In this document: piece after piece, positions 16,396 through 25,907 of the stretch
How positions within the stretch are numbered: position 1 is the first letter of the stretch
How the letters are laid out: every line of letters starts with the position of its first letter
Assembly: GCA_038257845.1 (NCBI GenBank)
Contig: JBBSQL010000010.1
Span: 16,398-80,397 of the forward strand
Length of the DNA stretch: 64,000 bases
Direction of reading: 5' to 3'
Source of the DNA: JAFDXJ01 sp038257845
GTDB lineage: Bacteria > Bacteroidota > Bacteroidia > Chitinophagales > Chitinophagaceae
Translations under genes and position numbers: made by a program
Notes under the pieces: generated by a model
Told to the model about the DNA's origin: nothing
The model's database searches: none
The model's input: the letters and a program-made list of their open reading frames with translations, nothing else

Positions 16396-16430
16396 AAATA
16401 TTATTTTCAATTTTGTTGAAAATAATATTT
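16396..16430 (-). terminator. Perfect 15-bp AT-rich hairpin after the M1 peptidase gene
   Basis: AAATATTATTTTCAA (16396-16410) and its exact complement (16416-16430) are separated by a 5-nt loop. It lies about 70 bp past the M1 peptidase stop. As there is no G/C clamp, it may be an mRNA-stabilising stem or terminator. Confidence 0.5.
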
Positions 16431-16500
16431 ATAAATCTGCATTTTATTTATTTCTGCATAAAACTTTCCTTCGGAATATACTATTGAATAAATGAAAAAT

Positions 16501-18363
16501 TTATTGCGGCACACTGATCTTATTATTCACTCTGTTCACATCCGCCATTCGCTGGCTTGGATCAATTTCAATTTCTTTAATATCTCCAACCGAATGATTT
16601 AATATGACCTGGTATTCCGGCGCTACCCACTGCCATTCTTTTTCAATGACCCTCGGATAATTGTCTTCCGCCGGCTTATCACCGTACATTAAATTCATCG
16701 GTATATAATGCATTTCTTTCGTGCCATCTTTATAAGTCACTAACAAGTCCACCGGCATAGGCATATAACCAATTCTTTTCAGTGTGATATTTGCTTTGCC
16801 ATCTTTTTCATTTACATCACCAATACCATAATCAATGGTCTTGGTGGTATAAATCCAATACTCTTTATACCATTGCAATTCTATGCCACTCACTTTTTCC
16901 GCAACACGGATAAAATCATTTGGATTGGGATGTTTAAAGCGCCACTCACGATAATATTCCAATAAAATTTTATCCAATACAGCATCACTTACAATATAAC
17001 CTAATTGTGCCAGGAAAATTTCTCCTTTTGAATAGGCATCTATCGAATAAGCATAGTTCGTATTATAATGATCGGCATGCGTACTCATGGGCTCTTCAAA
17101 ACCGCTTTTCACCAAACCAAAATAACCTGCGTAAGCACCGCGGTAAGGGAATGTCGTATCATTATGCAGCCATGCGGTGATTCGTGATTCAGCATACGAT
17201 GTAAAGCCTTCATCCATCCATGCATAGAGACTTTCATTCGTGCCCATCATACCCTGGTACCAACTGTGCATCCATTCATGTGTTGCTGTGCCAACACTCG
17301 CCGATTTGATCAACGTTGCCATGGGATATTCCATACCACCATCGCCACCCTGGATAAATGAATAATTTTTATACGGGTAAGCGCCAAAAGTTTTTTCCAT
17401 AAATGGATATATTTTGACCATAGTATTTGCAAGGTCCTGCCATTTTTGTTCAAGAGAATCTACTTTTTTATACACGACATATAACAATGGCCCACCGGGA
17501 ATTTGTTTTTTGATCATGGTATAAGTTGGATCAGCGGCCCATACAAAATCATGTACATTTTGTGCAACGAATTTCCATGTGCGGTTTGCGCCAGTAACCG
17601 GTATTGGAGCGGTTCCGTTTTTTTGATAACCAAAACCAATTTCTTCCGGGTTTTGTAAAGTGCCGGATGCCGCCAGCATATATGTTTTATCTATATTAAT
17701 ATTGACGTTGTAATCACCCCATACACCATAAAATTCACGCGCTACATAAGGATTTGCATTCCATCCCTGGTAATCGTATTCCACCATTTTCGGATACCAT
17801 TGACTCATGCTGTAACGGATGCCTTCTTCATTGTCTCGCCCGCTGCGCCTGATTTGTAGCGGCACTTGTGCGGAAAATGAAAGTTCAATAGAAGATTTTG
17901 AATTTGGTAAAATGGGCGTGCTCAGTTGCACTTCCAATATGGTTTCATGATCAATTAATTTTACAGTTTGGCCGTTCACTTTCATGGAAGAAATTCTTTG
18001 ATAACCAATTTCATCTGGCGTTAATTTAGAAATACGGTCACGCACCCGGCCATCCCAGTCGCGCATAGACTCACCTTTTTTATTTGTGCCAAAAATAGTT
18101 TTTCCCAATTCCCGGCTGCGTATATCCATCATACTGTTTGGTTGAAATGCATTCCAGTATGTATGAAAGAAAATGCGCGTAAGTGTATCCGGTGAATTAT
18201 TCCAGTAATTGATTTTTTCAGTACCGGTAAACTGGTTGGTACTAACATTCATATTCACATCTATCTGGTAAGAAATGCGTTGTTGCCAGCGGTCCGGTTG
18301 AGCGTGTACGAGTTCTCCCAGAAAGAGGCAGATGATCAGTGACAGGTATTTCATGATATTCAT
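16501..18363 (-). CDS. Secreted M1-family metallopeptidase (aminopeptidase-like)
   Basis: A 620-residue protein with a signal peptide (MKYLSLIICLFLGELVHAQ). The N-terminal beta-rich domain (about 30-260) is of the M1 aminopeptidase type. The zinc site is HEWMH at 362-366 with the third ligand E385 (HExxH-x18-E, in WMDEGFTSYAE). A GGMEYP motif just before it takes the place of the substrate-binding GxMEN. It probably cleaves peptides in the periplasm or outside the cell. A likely -7 promoter box TATATTTG lies at 18387-18394. Confidence 0.92.
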   Translation of the reverse strand: MNIMKYLSLIICLFLGELVHAQPDRWQQRISYQIDVNMNVSTNQFTGTEKINYWNNSPDTLTRIFFHTYWNAFQPNSMMDIRSRELGKTIFGTNKKGESMRDWDGRVRDRISKLTPDEIGYQRISSMKVNGQTVKLIDHETILEVQLSTPILPNSKSSIELSFSAQVPLQIRRSGRDNEEGIRYSMSQWYPKMVEYDYQGWNANPYVAREFYGVWGDYNVNINIDKTYMLAASGTLQNPEEIGFGYQKNGTAPIPVTGANRTWKFVAQNVHDFVWAADPTYTMIKKQIPGGPLLYVVYKKVDSLEQKWQDLANTMVKIYPFMEKTFGAYPYKNYSFIQGGDGGMEYPMATLIKSASVGTATHEWMHSWYQGMMGTNESLYAWMDEGFTSYAESRITAWLHNDTTFPYRGAYAGYFGLVKSGFEEPMSTHADHYNTNYAYSIDAYSKGEIFLAQLGYIVSDAVLDKILLEYYREWRFKHPNPNDFIRVAEKVSGIELQWYKEYWIYTTKTIDYGIGDVNEKDGKANITLKRIGYMPMPVDLLVTYKDGTKEMHYIPMNLMYGDKPAEDNYPRVIEKEWQWVAPEYQVILNHSVGDIKEIEIDPSQRMADVNRVNNKISVPQ

Positions 18364-18386
18364 TTTTATGAAAAATTATAGAGTTG

Positions 18387-18394
18387 CAAATATA
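18387..18394 (-). promoter_or_regulatory. Possible Bacteroidota -7 box (TATATTTG) for the M1 peptidase gene
   Basis: TATATTTG fits the TAnnTTTG element recognised by the Bacteroidota primary sigma factor, 24 bp before the start codon. I see no well-spaced TTTG -33 element. Confidence 0.35.
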
Positions 18395-18569
18395 AGTTTT
18401 AAAAAAAAGAATTTATTACTGTTCAAATATTGAAACCGTATATATTTTAAAATATAATGGCTAAAAGTATCAAACATTTTTGCAGCTCAAAAAATTTCCT
18501 GCATGAGGAAATAAAAAACAATCAATTAATTGAGTTTGATTTTTGGAAAAATAAAGTGTTAGAAAAATA

Positions 18570-18944
18570 TTAGCGAGCCACCTGGAATTTACCGGCTTCA
18601 ATGAGTTTACCGGTTTTATCATGCAGTTGGAAAATATAAATTCCCCGGTAAAAATCATCTGATAAAATGATGGAAAGTTTCGAAGAACTAACAGGAATAT
18701 CTTTCATTTTTCTACCGGAAAAACTGTAAATGGAAATAGAGTAGGTTCTGTCAATATTGACAGGAAATTCAAAATTGATATATGATGTAGCGGGGTTGGG
18801 ATAAAACTTGACGATTTTTACCTGCACATCTGTTGGGACAAAAGCATTACCTGTATTTGCAAAAATCCAGCCGCTTGCTATAAGCAAAACTGCGAGCAGG
18901 ATTCTTTTAAAAGTACCGGAAGTGTTTAGTAAAAATTGTTTCAT
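18570..18944 (-). CDS. Minimal secreted protein: signal peptide plus T9SS type A sorting domain
   Basis: A 124-residue protein whose mature part is almost nothing but a sorting domain. The hydrophobic stretch RILLAVLLIASGWIFANTGNA (about 14-34) is a signal peptide. KIVKFYPNPATSYINFEF, YSISIYSFSGRKM and FYRGIYIFQLHDKTGKLIEAGKFQV are the standard strands of the T9SS type A C-terminal domain. There is no room for a separate functional domain, so it may be a cell-surface small protein or a leftover of a larger gene. It has its own start ATG and no obvious upstream remnant. Confidence 0.75.
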   Translation of the reverse strand: MKQFLLNTSGTFKRILLAVLLIASGWIFANTGNAFVPTDVQVKIVKFYPNPATSYINFEFPVNIDRTYSISIYSFSGRKMKDIPVSSSKLSIILSDDFYRGIYIFQLHDKTGKLIEAGKFQVAR

Positions 18945-19019
18945 CGCTTAAATTACATCGTAAAAATAAGTAATATTATTTATTGTGCCAAAAAATATCT
19001 TTAAGGTTTTATTAAAATA

Positions 19020-19493
19020 TCAATGCTTTTTATCCAAAATATCTTTTATTGCTTTAAAATTTGGCAGGTCTCCGGCGCTTTCCAATACTTCTGCATATTG
19101 AAGTACGCCTGTTTCATCAATTAAAAAAGCAGCTCTCTTTGATACACCTTTCATCCAGCCTTTAAAAGCACCATAAATACATTTATATTTTTCAGAAACC
19201 TCTTTATTGAAATCACTCAGTAATGGAAAATTTAAATGCTGTTCTTCTTTAAATTTTGCCAGGGCATTTGGCGAATCCACAGAAATGCCAAAAACATTTG
19301 CGTTTACCTTGTCATACATGCTGATGTCATCCCGCACACTGCATAATTCCGTGGTGCATACGCCCGTAAATGCCAATGGAAAAAAAAGTAATAAAACTTT
19401 TTTCCCTTTTAAACCTGTAAGGGCAACTTCATTTTTTTCAGTGTCATACAACGTAAACTCCGGCGCTAAATCTCCTGCTTTTAATGGCATCAT
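19020..19493 (-). CDS. Peroxiredoxin (AhpC/TSA family, AhpE- or Tpx-like)
   Basis: A 157-residue thioredoxin-fold peroxidase that reduces hydroperoxides. The active-site motif PxxxTxxC is P39-LAF-T43-GV-C46, with a nearby second cysteine C51 (CTTELC) that may serve as resolving residue, though it could also work as a 1-Cys enzyme with an external thiol. ISVDSPNALAKFKEEQ and FPLLSDFNKEV are typical. ATG at 19493 or 19490 is the start; TTG at 19496 is less likely. A -7 promoter box TAACTTTG (19507-19514) would give a very short leader. Confidence 0.9.
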   Translation of the reverse strand: MMPLKAGDLAPEFTLYDTEKNEVALTGLKGKKVLLLFFPLAFTGVCTTELCSVRDDISMYDKVNANVFGISVDSPNALAKFKEEQHLNFPLLSDFNKEVSEKYKCIYGAFKGWMKGVSKRAAFLIDETGVLQYAEVLESAGDLPNFKAIKDILDKKH

Positions 19494-19506
19494 CAATATT
19501 TTTCTG

Positions 19507-19514
19507 CAAAGTTA
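19507..19514 (-). promoter_or_regulatory. Possible Bacteroidota -7 box (TAACTTTG) for the peroxiredoxin gene
   Basis: TAACTTTG fits TAnnTTTG and lies 14-17 bp before the two candidate ATG codons, which implies a leader of only a few nucleotides. The -33 element is not clear. Confidence 0.35.
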
Positions 19515-19559
19515 AGATTTAATAAAAGTAAAATTTGTCTATACGATATTTTTTATGTT

Positions 19560-20588
19560 TTAAAATTTCGGGCAAAGCACCGCATCTTTTGTGGAGTAAC
19601 CGGTATTATCAAATCCAATATATGCGATGGAAAGTTCAAAGCCGCCGCGATATTGGCTTGCTGTTTTCAATGCTGATGTATTTACATCATAACTAAATGA
19701 AATGGAAAATGGATTGTAATCCAGTTTTAACACGGGAATGATCGCATCTTTCCAGCGCACATAAGCGCCGAGATGGAGTGTGTATAAAGGATTGTCCAGG
19801 TCTTCCCCAATTTTTCGTGAGTACATACCACCACCAATGAATTCTTTATTATTTCCCTGCGTGGAAATATCTGCCTGGAAACTAACATAGGAAAAATCAT
19901 TCACAAATAATTTTACACCACCTGATACCACCACTTTTGGATTTAATTCAACCGGGGGATTTGTATAAAAAGAATTCATCGGCCTGTTGAAATGATGATA
20001 GGCCAGCCCAATAAAATAATTACTGACATCACTTTCACCCAATGATGAATTGTAGGAAACACCAAAACTTCCGTCCCAGTATTTATAATTTGATGTAGGA
20101 AAAGTTTCTCCATCCGGTAGGGCAGGGTTATAACCAAAACCATCAAAATGGTTATTGGTAGTCACTTTGGAGCGGTCTATTTTTCGTTGAACGAGTCCAC
20201 CCATAAATCCCAGGGAAAGAAATTTTCTTTTATCGCCATTGAGGGATTTGTGGTAATTTACTGCTGGTAAAATATTAGTGGTGGTAAAATTAATATCTCC
20301 CGCACGGTCATATAGAATTTGCATGCCGAGGGTGATGAAATCATTTGCCCTGCCAATTGGTTTTTTAACTTCTACATCAAAAGAACCTGTTTGGTAAGGA
20401 GTTGTAACGCTGCCCCATTGACTGCGATAAACACCCTGGGCGCGCACATCACCGTTAAAGATTCCTGCCAGGGAAGGATTGCGCAATAATGGCGCATCGA
20501 AGAACTGTGAAAAGTGCACATCCTGGCCTTGCACAATTTCTGCCATACAGCAGATGCCGATGATAAAAAACCTTTTTAGATTTTTCAT
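19560..20588 (-). CDS. PorP/SprF family outer-membrane protein (T9SS-associated)
   Basis: A 342-residue beta-barrel protein with a signal peptide ending at VQG-Q. The N terminus QDVHFSQFFDAPLLRNPSLAGIFNGD is the hallmark of the PorP/SprF family. Further features are RSQWGSV, the strands ITLGMQILYDRAG and GGVKLFVNDFSYVSFQADIS, and a C-terminal FELSIAYIGF. Members partner with a PKD/CHU_C-type adhesin in T9SS type B export or surface attachment. Here it lies 58 bp downstream of the giant PKD gene in the same orientation, so the two very likely form a pair. Confidence 0.9.
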   Translation of the reverse strand: MKNLKRFFIIGICCMAEIVQGQDVHFSQFFDAPLLRNPSLAGIFNGDVRAQGVYRSQWGSVTTPYQTGSFDVEVKKPIGRANDFITLGMQILYDRAGDINFTTTNILPAVNYHKSLNGDKRKFLSLGFMGGLVQRKIDRSKVTTNNHFDGFGYNPALPDGETFPTSNYKYWDGSFGVSYNSSLGESDVSNYFIGLAYHHFNRPMNSFYTNPPVELNPKVVVSGGVKLFVNDFSYVSFQADISTQGNNKEFIGGGMYSRKIGEDLDNPLYTLHLGAYVRWKDAIIPVLKLDYNPFSISFSYDVNTSALKTASQYRGGFELSIAYIGFDNTGYSTKDAVLCPKF

Positions 20589-20646
20589 TTTGGATATTGG
20601 ATTTATGTAAAAAAATAAAAACTACAACGTCAACGCTCCCTTAGCA

Positions 20647-23600
20647 TTACCTGATCAATGTTACATTTCCTTTCACGGAAATTACTTTACTATTCTCACA
20701 AACTATTTCCATTACATATACATATACATCTGATGGTGCCGGCTTTCCTTTATACGTTCCATCCCAGCCATCACCGACAACATTTGGTTTCACATCATTA
20801 TTACTATAAACTATTTCTCCCCAACGATTGAATATCCTAATAGATTTGATGCTGAATAATCCTGTACCCCTGGGGTAAAATGCGTCATTCATGCCATCAT
20901 TATTCGGAGAAAAAGTATTTGGTATAAAAATATTATTCTTGTCACATAGAATATGCACGGTCACCAGATCACGGGCTATACAACCACCACCATTGATGGC
21001 CACACAGGTATAAGTTGTGGTTTGAATGGGACTGGCAATTGGATTCGGGGAATTGGGATTATCCAGGCCTGTGGCGGGTTCCCATTTCCATTGCGTAATA
21101 TCCGGTGTGGCTGTAGTTTCCAGCTTCACACTTTGTCCTGCCTGCAAAGTGTAATTATCTTTCAGAATTTGCATTCCCGGTATAGGGTAAACTTTTATCC
21201 GAACAATTCCAGTATCCACAAAACAGTTTTTCCTGTCTGTTCCCGTCACCTGGTAATTGATCACGGTATCCTTTGTCGCATGCATAATAGGGTTTGCAAT
21301 AAATGGATTATCCAGGAAAGTGGATGGTGTCCAATTATATGTTGCTGAACCTTCTGCATGTAATTGTACAGTGCCGCCGATGCAGAGTGAATCGCTGCCT
21401 GATGTAGTAATTGTTACTGGTTGAATGACTTGAACTGTAATAGAATCTGCAGCGCTACAGCCAAAAGCATTTGTGCCATGCACAATGAAAGTTGTCGTGG
21501 AATCCGGTGCTACGATTGGATTGGTACAGTTGGTGCAACTGATGTAAAGGTTATCATCCCAAACATAGTTCGATGCGCCGCTGGGCTGTAATACATAAGT
21601 ACCAAATTTACAGATAGTCGTATCCAAGCCCGCATTCACATTGGGCGGCGCCAATAAATTGAGCTGCTTATGGGCAGTATCGGCGCAGCCAGAACTATTA
21701 AAAGCAATAGCTGTAACTGTGTATTGGTTTGGTAATAAATAAGTGACCGGTGGTGGGTTTTGAAGGTTAGAAACGGCGCCGTTCCCAAAGTTCCAGTTCC
21801 AGTTGAGAACGGTTGTATCAGAAGATTTTATATTTCCATTAAATGTAAGTGCAAGTGGTGTGCAACCCGTGCTGTCACCCAGTATGCTGATCTTTGGTGA
21901 AGTGGAAATTTCTATAGGTGTTACTAATTCAGCCGTATCCATACACCCGTATTTTGTTGTTACAATTAAAGTGACCTGGTATGAACCGCCTGCAGTAAAT
22001 AAATGAGAAACCTGTTTGCCATCTGCAGTGCTCTTGTCCGGGAAAACCCAATGATAATTTTTAATGGAATCATTGGAATAAGAAGAATCTGTAAAGACAA
22101 GTGTTCCGGAATCACAAAACTGTTTATTCATTACTGTCGGCACGGCTGTAATATCATAAACATGAATGGTATCAAGTCCTTTAATTGGAACCTGGCAACC
22201 AAAAGCATCACTGAGAATTATTTTGGGCAAATAGAAGCCGGGCTGATAGGTGTGCGTTACCGTTCCGGTACTTGTTGCTATCGTAGTTCCGTCACTAAAA
22301 TCCCACAGATATTGCGCGGTATTTTGAGCTTTAGAAGTGAATGTGATCTCTCCGGGGTAACAAACATTGATGGGATCATAAACAATATTTCCAGTTGGCC
22401 CTTTTATCTCCACATTCCTGGTGATTGAATCTATACAACCACCATTACCAGTCACTTTCAGTGTTACTGGAAAAATACCGGCATTATTATACAAATGGGT
22501 AGGTGATAAAATGATAGAAGTATTGCCATCACCAAAATCCCATGTGAAAGTGGAATAGTTTTGAGATTTATTAGTAAAAGTTACATTCAATGGGGGGCAG
22601 GTAGAAAATGAATCACTCATTGCGAATTTTGGCAAAGGAATAGAAACGACAATGGGGGTAAGTGTCGTGATTGAATCCGGGCAATTATTTGCATCTGTCA
22701 CCCAAAGCTGCGGGAAGTATTTTCCCTGCACCGTATAAATATGTGATGGATTTTGATTAGAAGCACCAGAGCCATCTTTAAAATTCCATGAATAATTTAA
22801 TTGAATGCCATCAGAAGTACTGGTGAAATCTATTTTTTTACCCGGGCAAACCACTGAATCTGACATAGTGAATGATGCTGTGGGTTTTGTGATATTAATA
22901 TATGTTTTTTTGCGGATACTGTCGCTGCAACCATATTCATCATTGATCGTTAATTTCACATCATAGTACCCCGCAGCCAGGTATGCATGCTGGAATGGCG
23001 CTGAATTGTAGGTTGTTACTGTATTATCACCAAAATCCCATGTCCATGTTTTAATAGGATGTGTGCCATCTGTTGTGGAAATATCAGTAAAGTCAAATAC
23101 TTCCTTAATGCAACCGGTTGTTTTGGGCGCGGTGAATTTTGCCGTAGGGCCAAAAATACTCACAATCGTTGTTTCTTTAAGTGTATCTGTACATCCCAGT
23201 ATATCTCGCACTACTACCGATACTTGGTAAGAACCGGCTTTATTATAACTATGCATAGTGGTAATACCATTTATAACCTGGCTGTTGCCATCCCCAAAAT
23301 CCCAGGTCGTATTTAAAATATTTTTTGCATCTACATTTTTCACCTCAAAAGAAAGATTCACATTGCGGCAATTTGCAAAAGGTATAATAGATAATTTGGG
23401 TTTTTCATTCACCACTTGTATGGTTTTCCTGGATGTATCCACACAGGTGTTATTAGATACAGAAAGTACCACATCAAAAGCTCCTGTATTTGCATACACA
23501 TGCACCGGGTTTTGTATCGTGGAAAAACTTCCATCACCAAAATCCCATTTCCAGGTTTTATCATCAATAGATTTATCCGTAAAAGTAACTGACTGCCTGT

Positions 23601-25464
23601 TCGTACAATTATTTTCAAATGCATATTTAGCGACGGGCGCTTTAATATGGACCATATCAATTATTTCAAGCGTATCCGAACAGCCATTATTAAAGGCGAT
23701 CAGCGTTACAGTGAAGTAGCCGGTGTCAGTGTATTTATGCGTAGCTACGGGATTTGCATAAGAAATGCCACCATCCCCGAAATGCCACTCTAACTGTGTG
23801 ATCGGGCCATTTGTACTTGTGCTGGTAAATGTAATTGGGGTTTTTGCACACACATCCAATGGGTCTGCTGTAAAACTTGCTGTTGGTTTATGCCCTACAA
23901 TAACTGCATGTTTCAATGCAAATGTTGTCTTACATCCCTCAGCAGATGTAAGAGTTAACGTCACAGTATAATCACCATCCTGTGAATAAGTATGAGAGGG
24001 GTTCGGCGAAGTAGAAGTTGTACCATCTCCAAAATCCCATAAATAAATAGCGTTCGTTAAACTGATGCTCGTAATGGGTTTGGGATGAATTGTATATGGA
24101 GTGCAACCTGTTACGGGCAAATTTTCAAAGCCACTGATTGAAAGTTGATGCAATTTTATACAATCAACAATTTTGAAAACTGTCTGGCAGCCATTGGAAT
24201 TTGTGGCTGTAAGTGTAACCGTATAATTCCCGTAATTTGTGTATGTATAGACCGGATCCACTTCTGAAGAAGTAGTTCCATCCCCGAAATTCCAGAGGAA
24301 ATTAATGGCATTTCCTTTCGTTGTATTTTTAAAATGAACAGTATATGGCACCGAACAACTGGCCGTATCTGTAACGGTAAAAGCTGCCGCCGGCCCATCT
24401 AAAACTTCAACCACTTTTGTGATGGAATCTTTACAGGCAGTAGAAAATTCATTCACCAGTTTAATCTGGTAAGTACCCGCTTTGGTGTATGTTTTAACCG
24501 GGCTGAAAATTGTTGAAGTAGTACCATCTCCAAAAGTCCAGAATACAGAAACCGGAACTGGTGTGGTGTTATTGGTTATAAGTTGTGCTTGGTTGGCGCA
24601 AATTGTCGGTGGAATGTAAAAGAGAGATTTTGGAAAGCTAAAATCAATTGTTACTGAAGCTGTATCCGTACAGCCTGATGCGGAAGTGGAGGTTAATAAA
24701 ATTGTATATGTCCCTGGATTATTAAAGCTGTGTTTTGGAGAAGCTGCAGTAGATGTGCCGCCATCTCCAAACTGCCAGTAATAGGTCAAATTGCCGGTAC
24801 CTGTACTTTGATTGGTGAAAGTATATACAGCAGGTGCCTGGCAAATATCCGCCGAACTAACCGTGAAAGCTGCTGTTACACCCTGTGCTATATTGATTAA
24901 ATTATTTTTGGTAAGTGTTTTAGTACAACCAAAGCTATTGGAAGCCATCAGGCTTACGCCAAATGATCCGGGCGATGTATATGTGTGAAAAGGTTTTGGA
25001 ACATTTGCAGTACTACCATCACCAAAATCCCATAACCAGGAACTAATATTTCCTGAACCGGTTGTGCTTTTATCTATAAAACTAACATCAAGCGGATAAC
25101 AGCCACTTATAGGCGAGGCGTCAAACTCCACATCCGGCAATCCATAAACATTGATATAGCCGGTTTTTGTAATTGAATCGGTTTGTGTGGCGGTTGAAAC
25201 GATCAGCTTAATAGTATATGCACCGGTCTCAAAATAAGTGCTTGAAGGAAATTGTGCCGTAGAAATAACACCATTGCCTAAATCCCATTTCCAACTGGTG
25301 GGTTTGCCCGTTGATTTGTCTGTAAAGCCCACTATTAAAGGGGAACAACCGGAAGTAGGGCTTGCGGAAAAGTCGGCTTTTAATTGTGCCTGCGATTGAA
25401 TGGCGGGTAAAATTAAAGCATAAATCAAGAGTGCATGTAAAAGCACTTTTTGAACAGCTTTCAT
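20647..25464 (-). CDS. Giant PKD-repeat surface protein with T9SS type B (CHU_C) sorting domain
   Basis: A 1605-residue exported adhesin-like protein. A signal peptide (about 8-27) is followed by about fifteen PKD domains, each with a W-x-FGDG-like core (WLWDFGDG, FLWNFGDG, LEWHFGDG, WTWDFGDN and so on) and a HxY or HTY turn. Then come two or three Ig-like segments, and finally the type B sorting domain (IFIPNTFSPNNDGMNDAF, IRIFNRWGEIVY, GDGWDGTYKG, YVYVMEIVC). Such proteins reach the surface via T9SS and act in adhesion or gliding, or bind polysaccharide. The PorP/SprF gene follows downstream. Confidence 0.93.
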   Translation of the reverse strand: MKAVQKVLLHALLIYALILPAIQSQAQLKADFSASPTSGCSPLIVGFTDKSTGKPTSWKWDLGNGVISTAQFPSSTYFETGAYTIKLIVSTATQTDSITKTGYINVYGLPDVEFDASPISGCYPLDVSFIDKSTTGSGNISSWLWDFGDGSTANVPKPFHTYTSPGSFGVSLMASNSFGCTKTLTKNNLINIAQGVTAAFTVSSADICQAPAVYTFTNQSTGTGNLTYYWQFGDGGTSTAASPKHSFNNPGTYTILLTSTSASGCTDTASVTIDFSFPKSLFYIPPTICANQAQLITNNTTPVPVSVFWTFGDGTTSTIFSPVKTYTKAGTYQIKLVNEFSTACKDSITKVVEVLDGPAAAFTVTDTASCSVPYTVHFKNTTKGNAINFLWNFGDGTTSSEVDPVYTYTNYGNYTVTLTATNSNGCQTVFKIVDCIKLHQLSISGFENLPVTGCTPYTIHPKPITSISLTNAIYLWDFGDGTTSTSPNPSHTYSQDGDYTVTLTLTSAEGCKTTFALKHAVIVGHKPTASFTADPLDVCAKTPITFTSTSTNGPITQLEWHFGDGGISYANPVATHKYTDTGYFTVTLIAFNNGCSDTLEIIDMVHIKAPVAKYAFENNCTNRQSVTFTDKSIDDKTWKWDFGDGSFSTIQNPVHVYANTGAFDVVLSVSNNTCVDTSRKTIQVVNEKPKLSIIPFANCRNVNLSFEVKNVDAKNILNTTWDFGDGNSQVINGITTMHSYNKAGSYQVSVVVRDILGCTDTLKETTIVSIFGPTAKFTAPKTTGCIKEVFDFTDISTTDGTHPIKTWTWDFGDNTVTTYNSAPFQHAYLAAGYYDVKLTINDEYGCSDSIRKKTYINITKPTASFTMSDSVVCPGKKIDFTSTSDGIQLNYSWNFKDGSGASNQNPSHIYTVQGKYFPQLWVTDANNCPDSITTLTPIVVSIPLPKFAMSDSFSTCPPLNVTFTNKSQNYSTFTWDFGDGNTSIILSPTHLYNNAGIFPVTLKVTGNGGCIDSITRNVEIKGPTGNIVYDPINVCYPGEITFTSKAQNTAQYLWDFSDGTTIATSTGTVTHTYQPGFYLPKIILSDAFGCQVPIKGLDTIHVYDITAVPTVMNKQFCDSGTLVFTDSSYSNDSIKNYHWVFPDKSTADGKQVSHLFTAGGSYQVTLIVTTKYGCMDTAELVTPIEISTSPKISILGDSTGCTPLALTFNGNIKSSDTTVLNWNWNFGNGAVSNLQNPPPVTYLLPNQYTVTAIAFNSSGCADTAHKQLNLLAPPNVNAGLDTTICKFGTYVLQPSGASNYVWDDNLYISCTNCTNPIVAPDSTTTFIVHGTNAFGCSAADSITVQVIQPVTITTSGSDSLCIGGTVQLHAEGSATYNWTPSTFLDNPFIANPIMHATKDTVINYQVTGTDRKNCFVDTGIVRIKVYPIPGMQILKDNYTLQAGQSVKLETTATPDITQWKWEPATGLDNPNSPNPIASPIQTTTYTCVAINGGGCIARDLVTVHILCDKNNIFIPNTFSPNNDGMNDAFYPRGTGLFSIKSIRIFNRWGEIVYSNNDVKPNVVGDGWDGTYKGKPAPSDVYVYVMEIVCENSKVISVKGNVTLIR

Positions 25465-25907
25465 GGACTTGGTTTCTCTTTTAGGAAAATAGGATATTGT
25501 TTTCTGTCGTTAAACAGAATGTTAAAATAAGAGTAATCAATTCAAAGTACCAAATCTTTTTTTGTATATGTTGAGTTTCTGTATTGAAAAATATACTTTT
25601 TTTAATATTATTTTAAAATTATGGATTGCTTCTTTTATATAATTATATGGCTGAAGCTGGTTTCTTTAAAAATATTTTTTCGGTATTTTGTGTCCAGTGA
25701 ATTTCTTCAATCAAAAGAAATCAAAAGGAATTTGATAAAATTGAATGACACCCAAAGAATGTGTATAAGAAATGCATACTAAAACTTTATCCACAATTCT
25801 GCCATGGAGTTTCTGTTTGCATCTGCTGCATCTTATCTTTAGCGCGTTTTTACGTTTTATTATAAAACTTTCTAAAATATTTAAATCACTCATCCGTTCA
25901 CCTCAAT
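25465..25907. other. Divergent intergenic region between the PKD and TPR genes
   Basis: 443 bp of AT-rich DNA containing the two divergent promoters. I find no small gene, RNA gene or strong repeat, and no clear TTTG/TAnnTTTG pair. Confidence 0.4.

Noticed and set aside
20953..23971. Several plus-strand frames of 70-150 codons opposite the PKD gene
   Set aside because: They lie opposite a well-supported repetitive gene and have no signal peptide, motif or codon pattern of their own.
20647..25464. SprB-type gliding adhesin
   Set aside because: The PKD and CHU_C layout fits a broad class of T9SS type B cargo; no core gliding or T9SS machinery gene is in the window to support the specific name.
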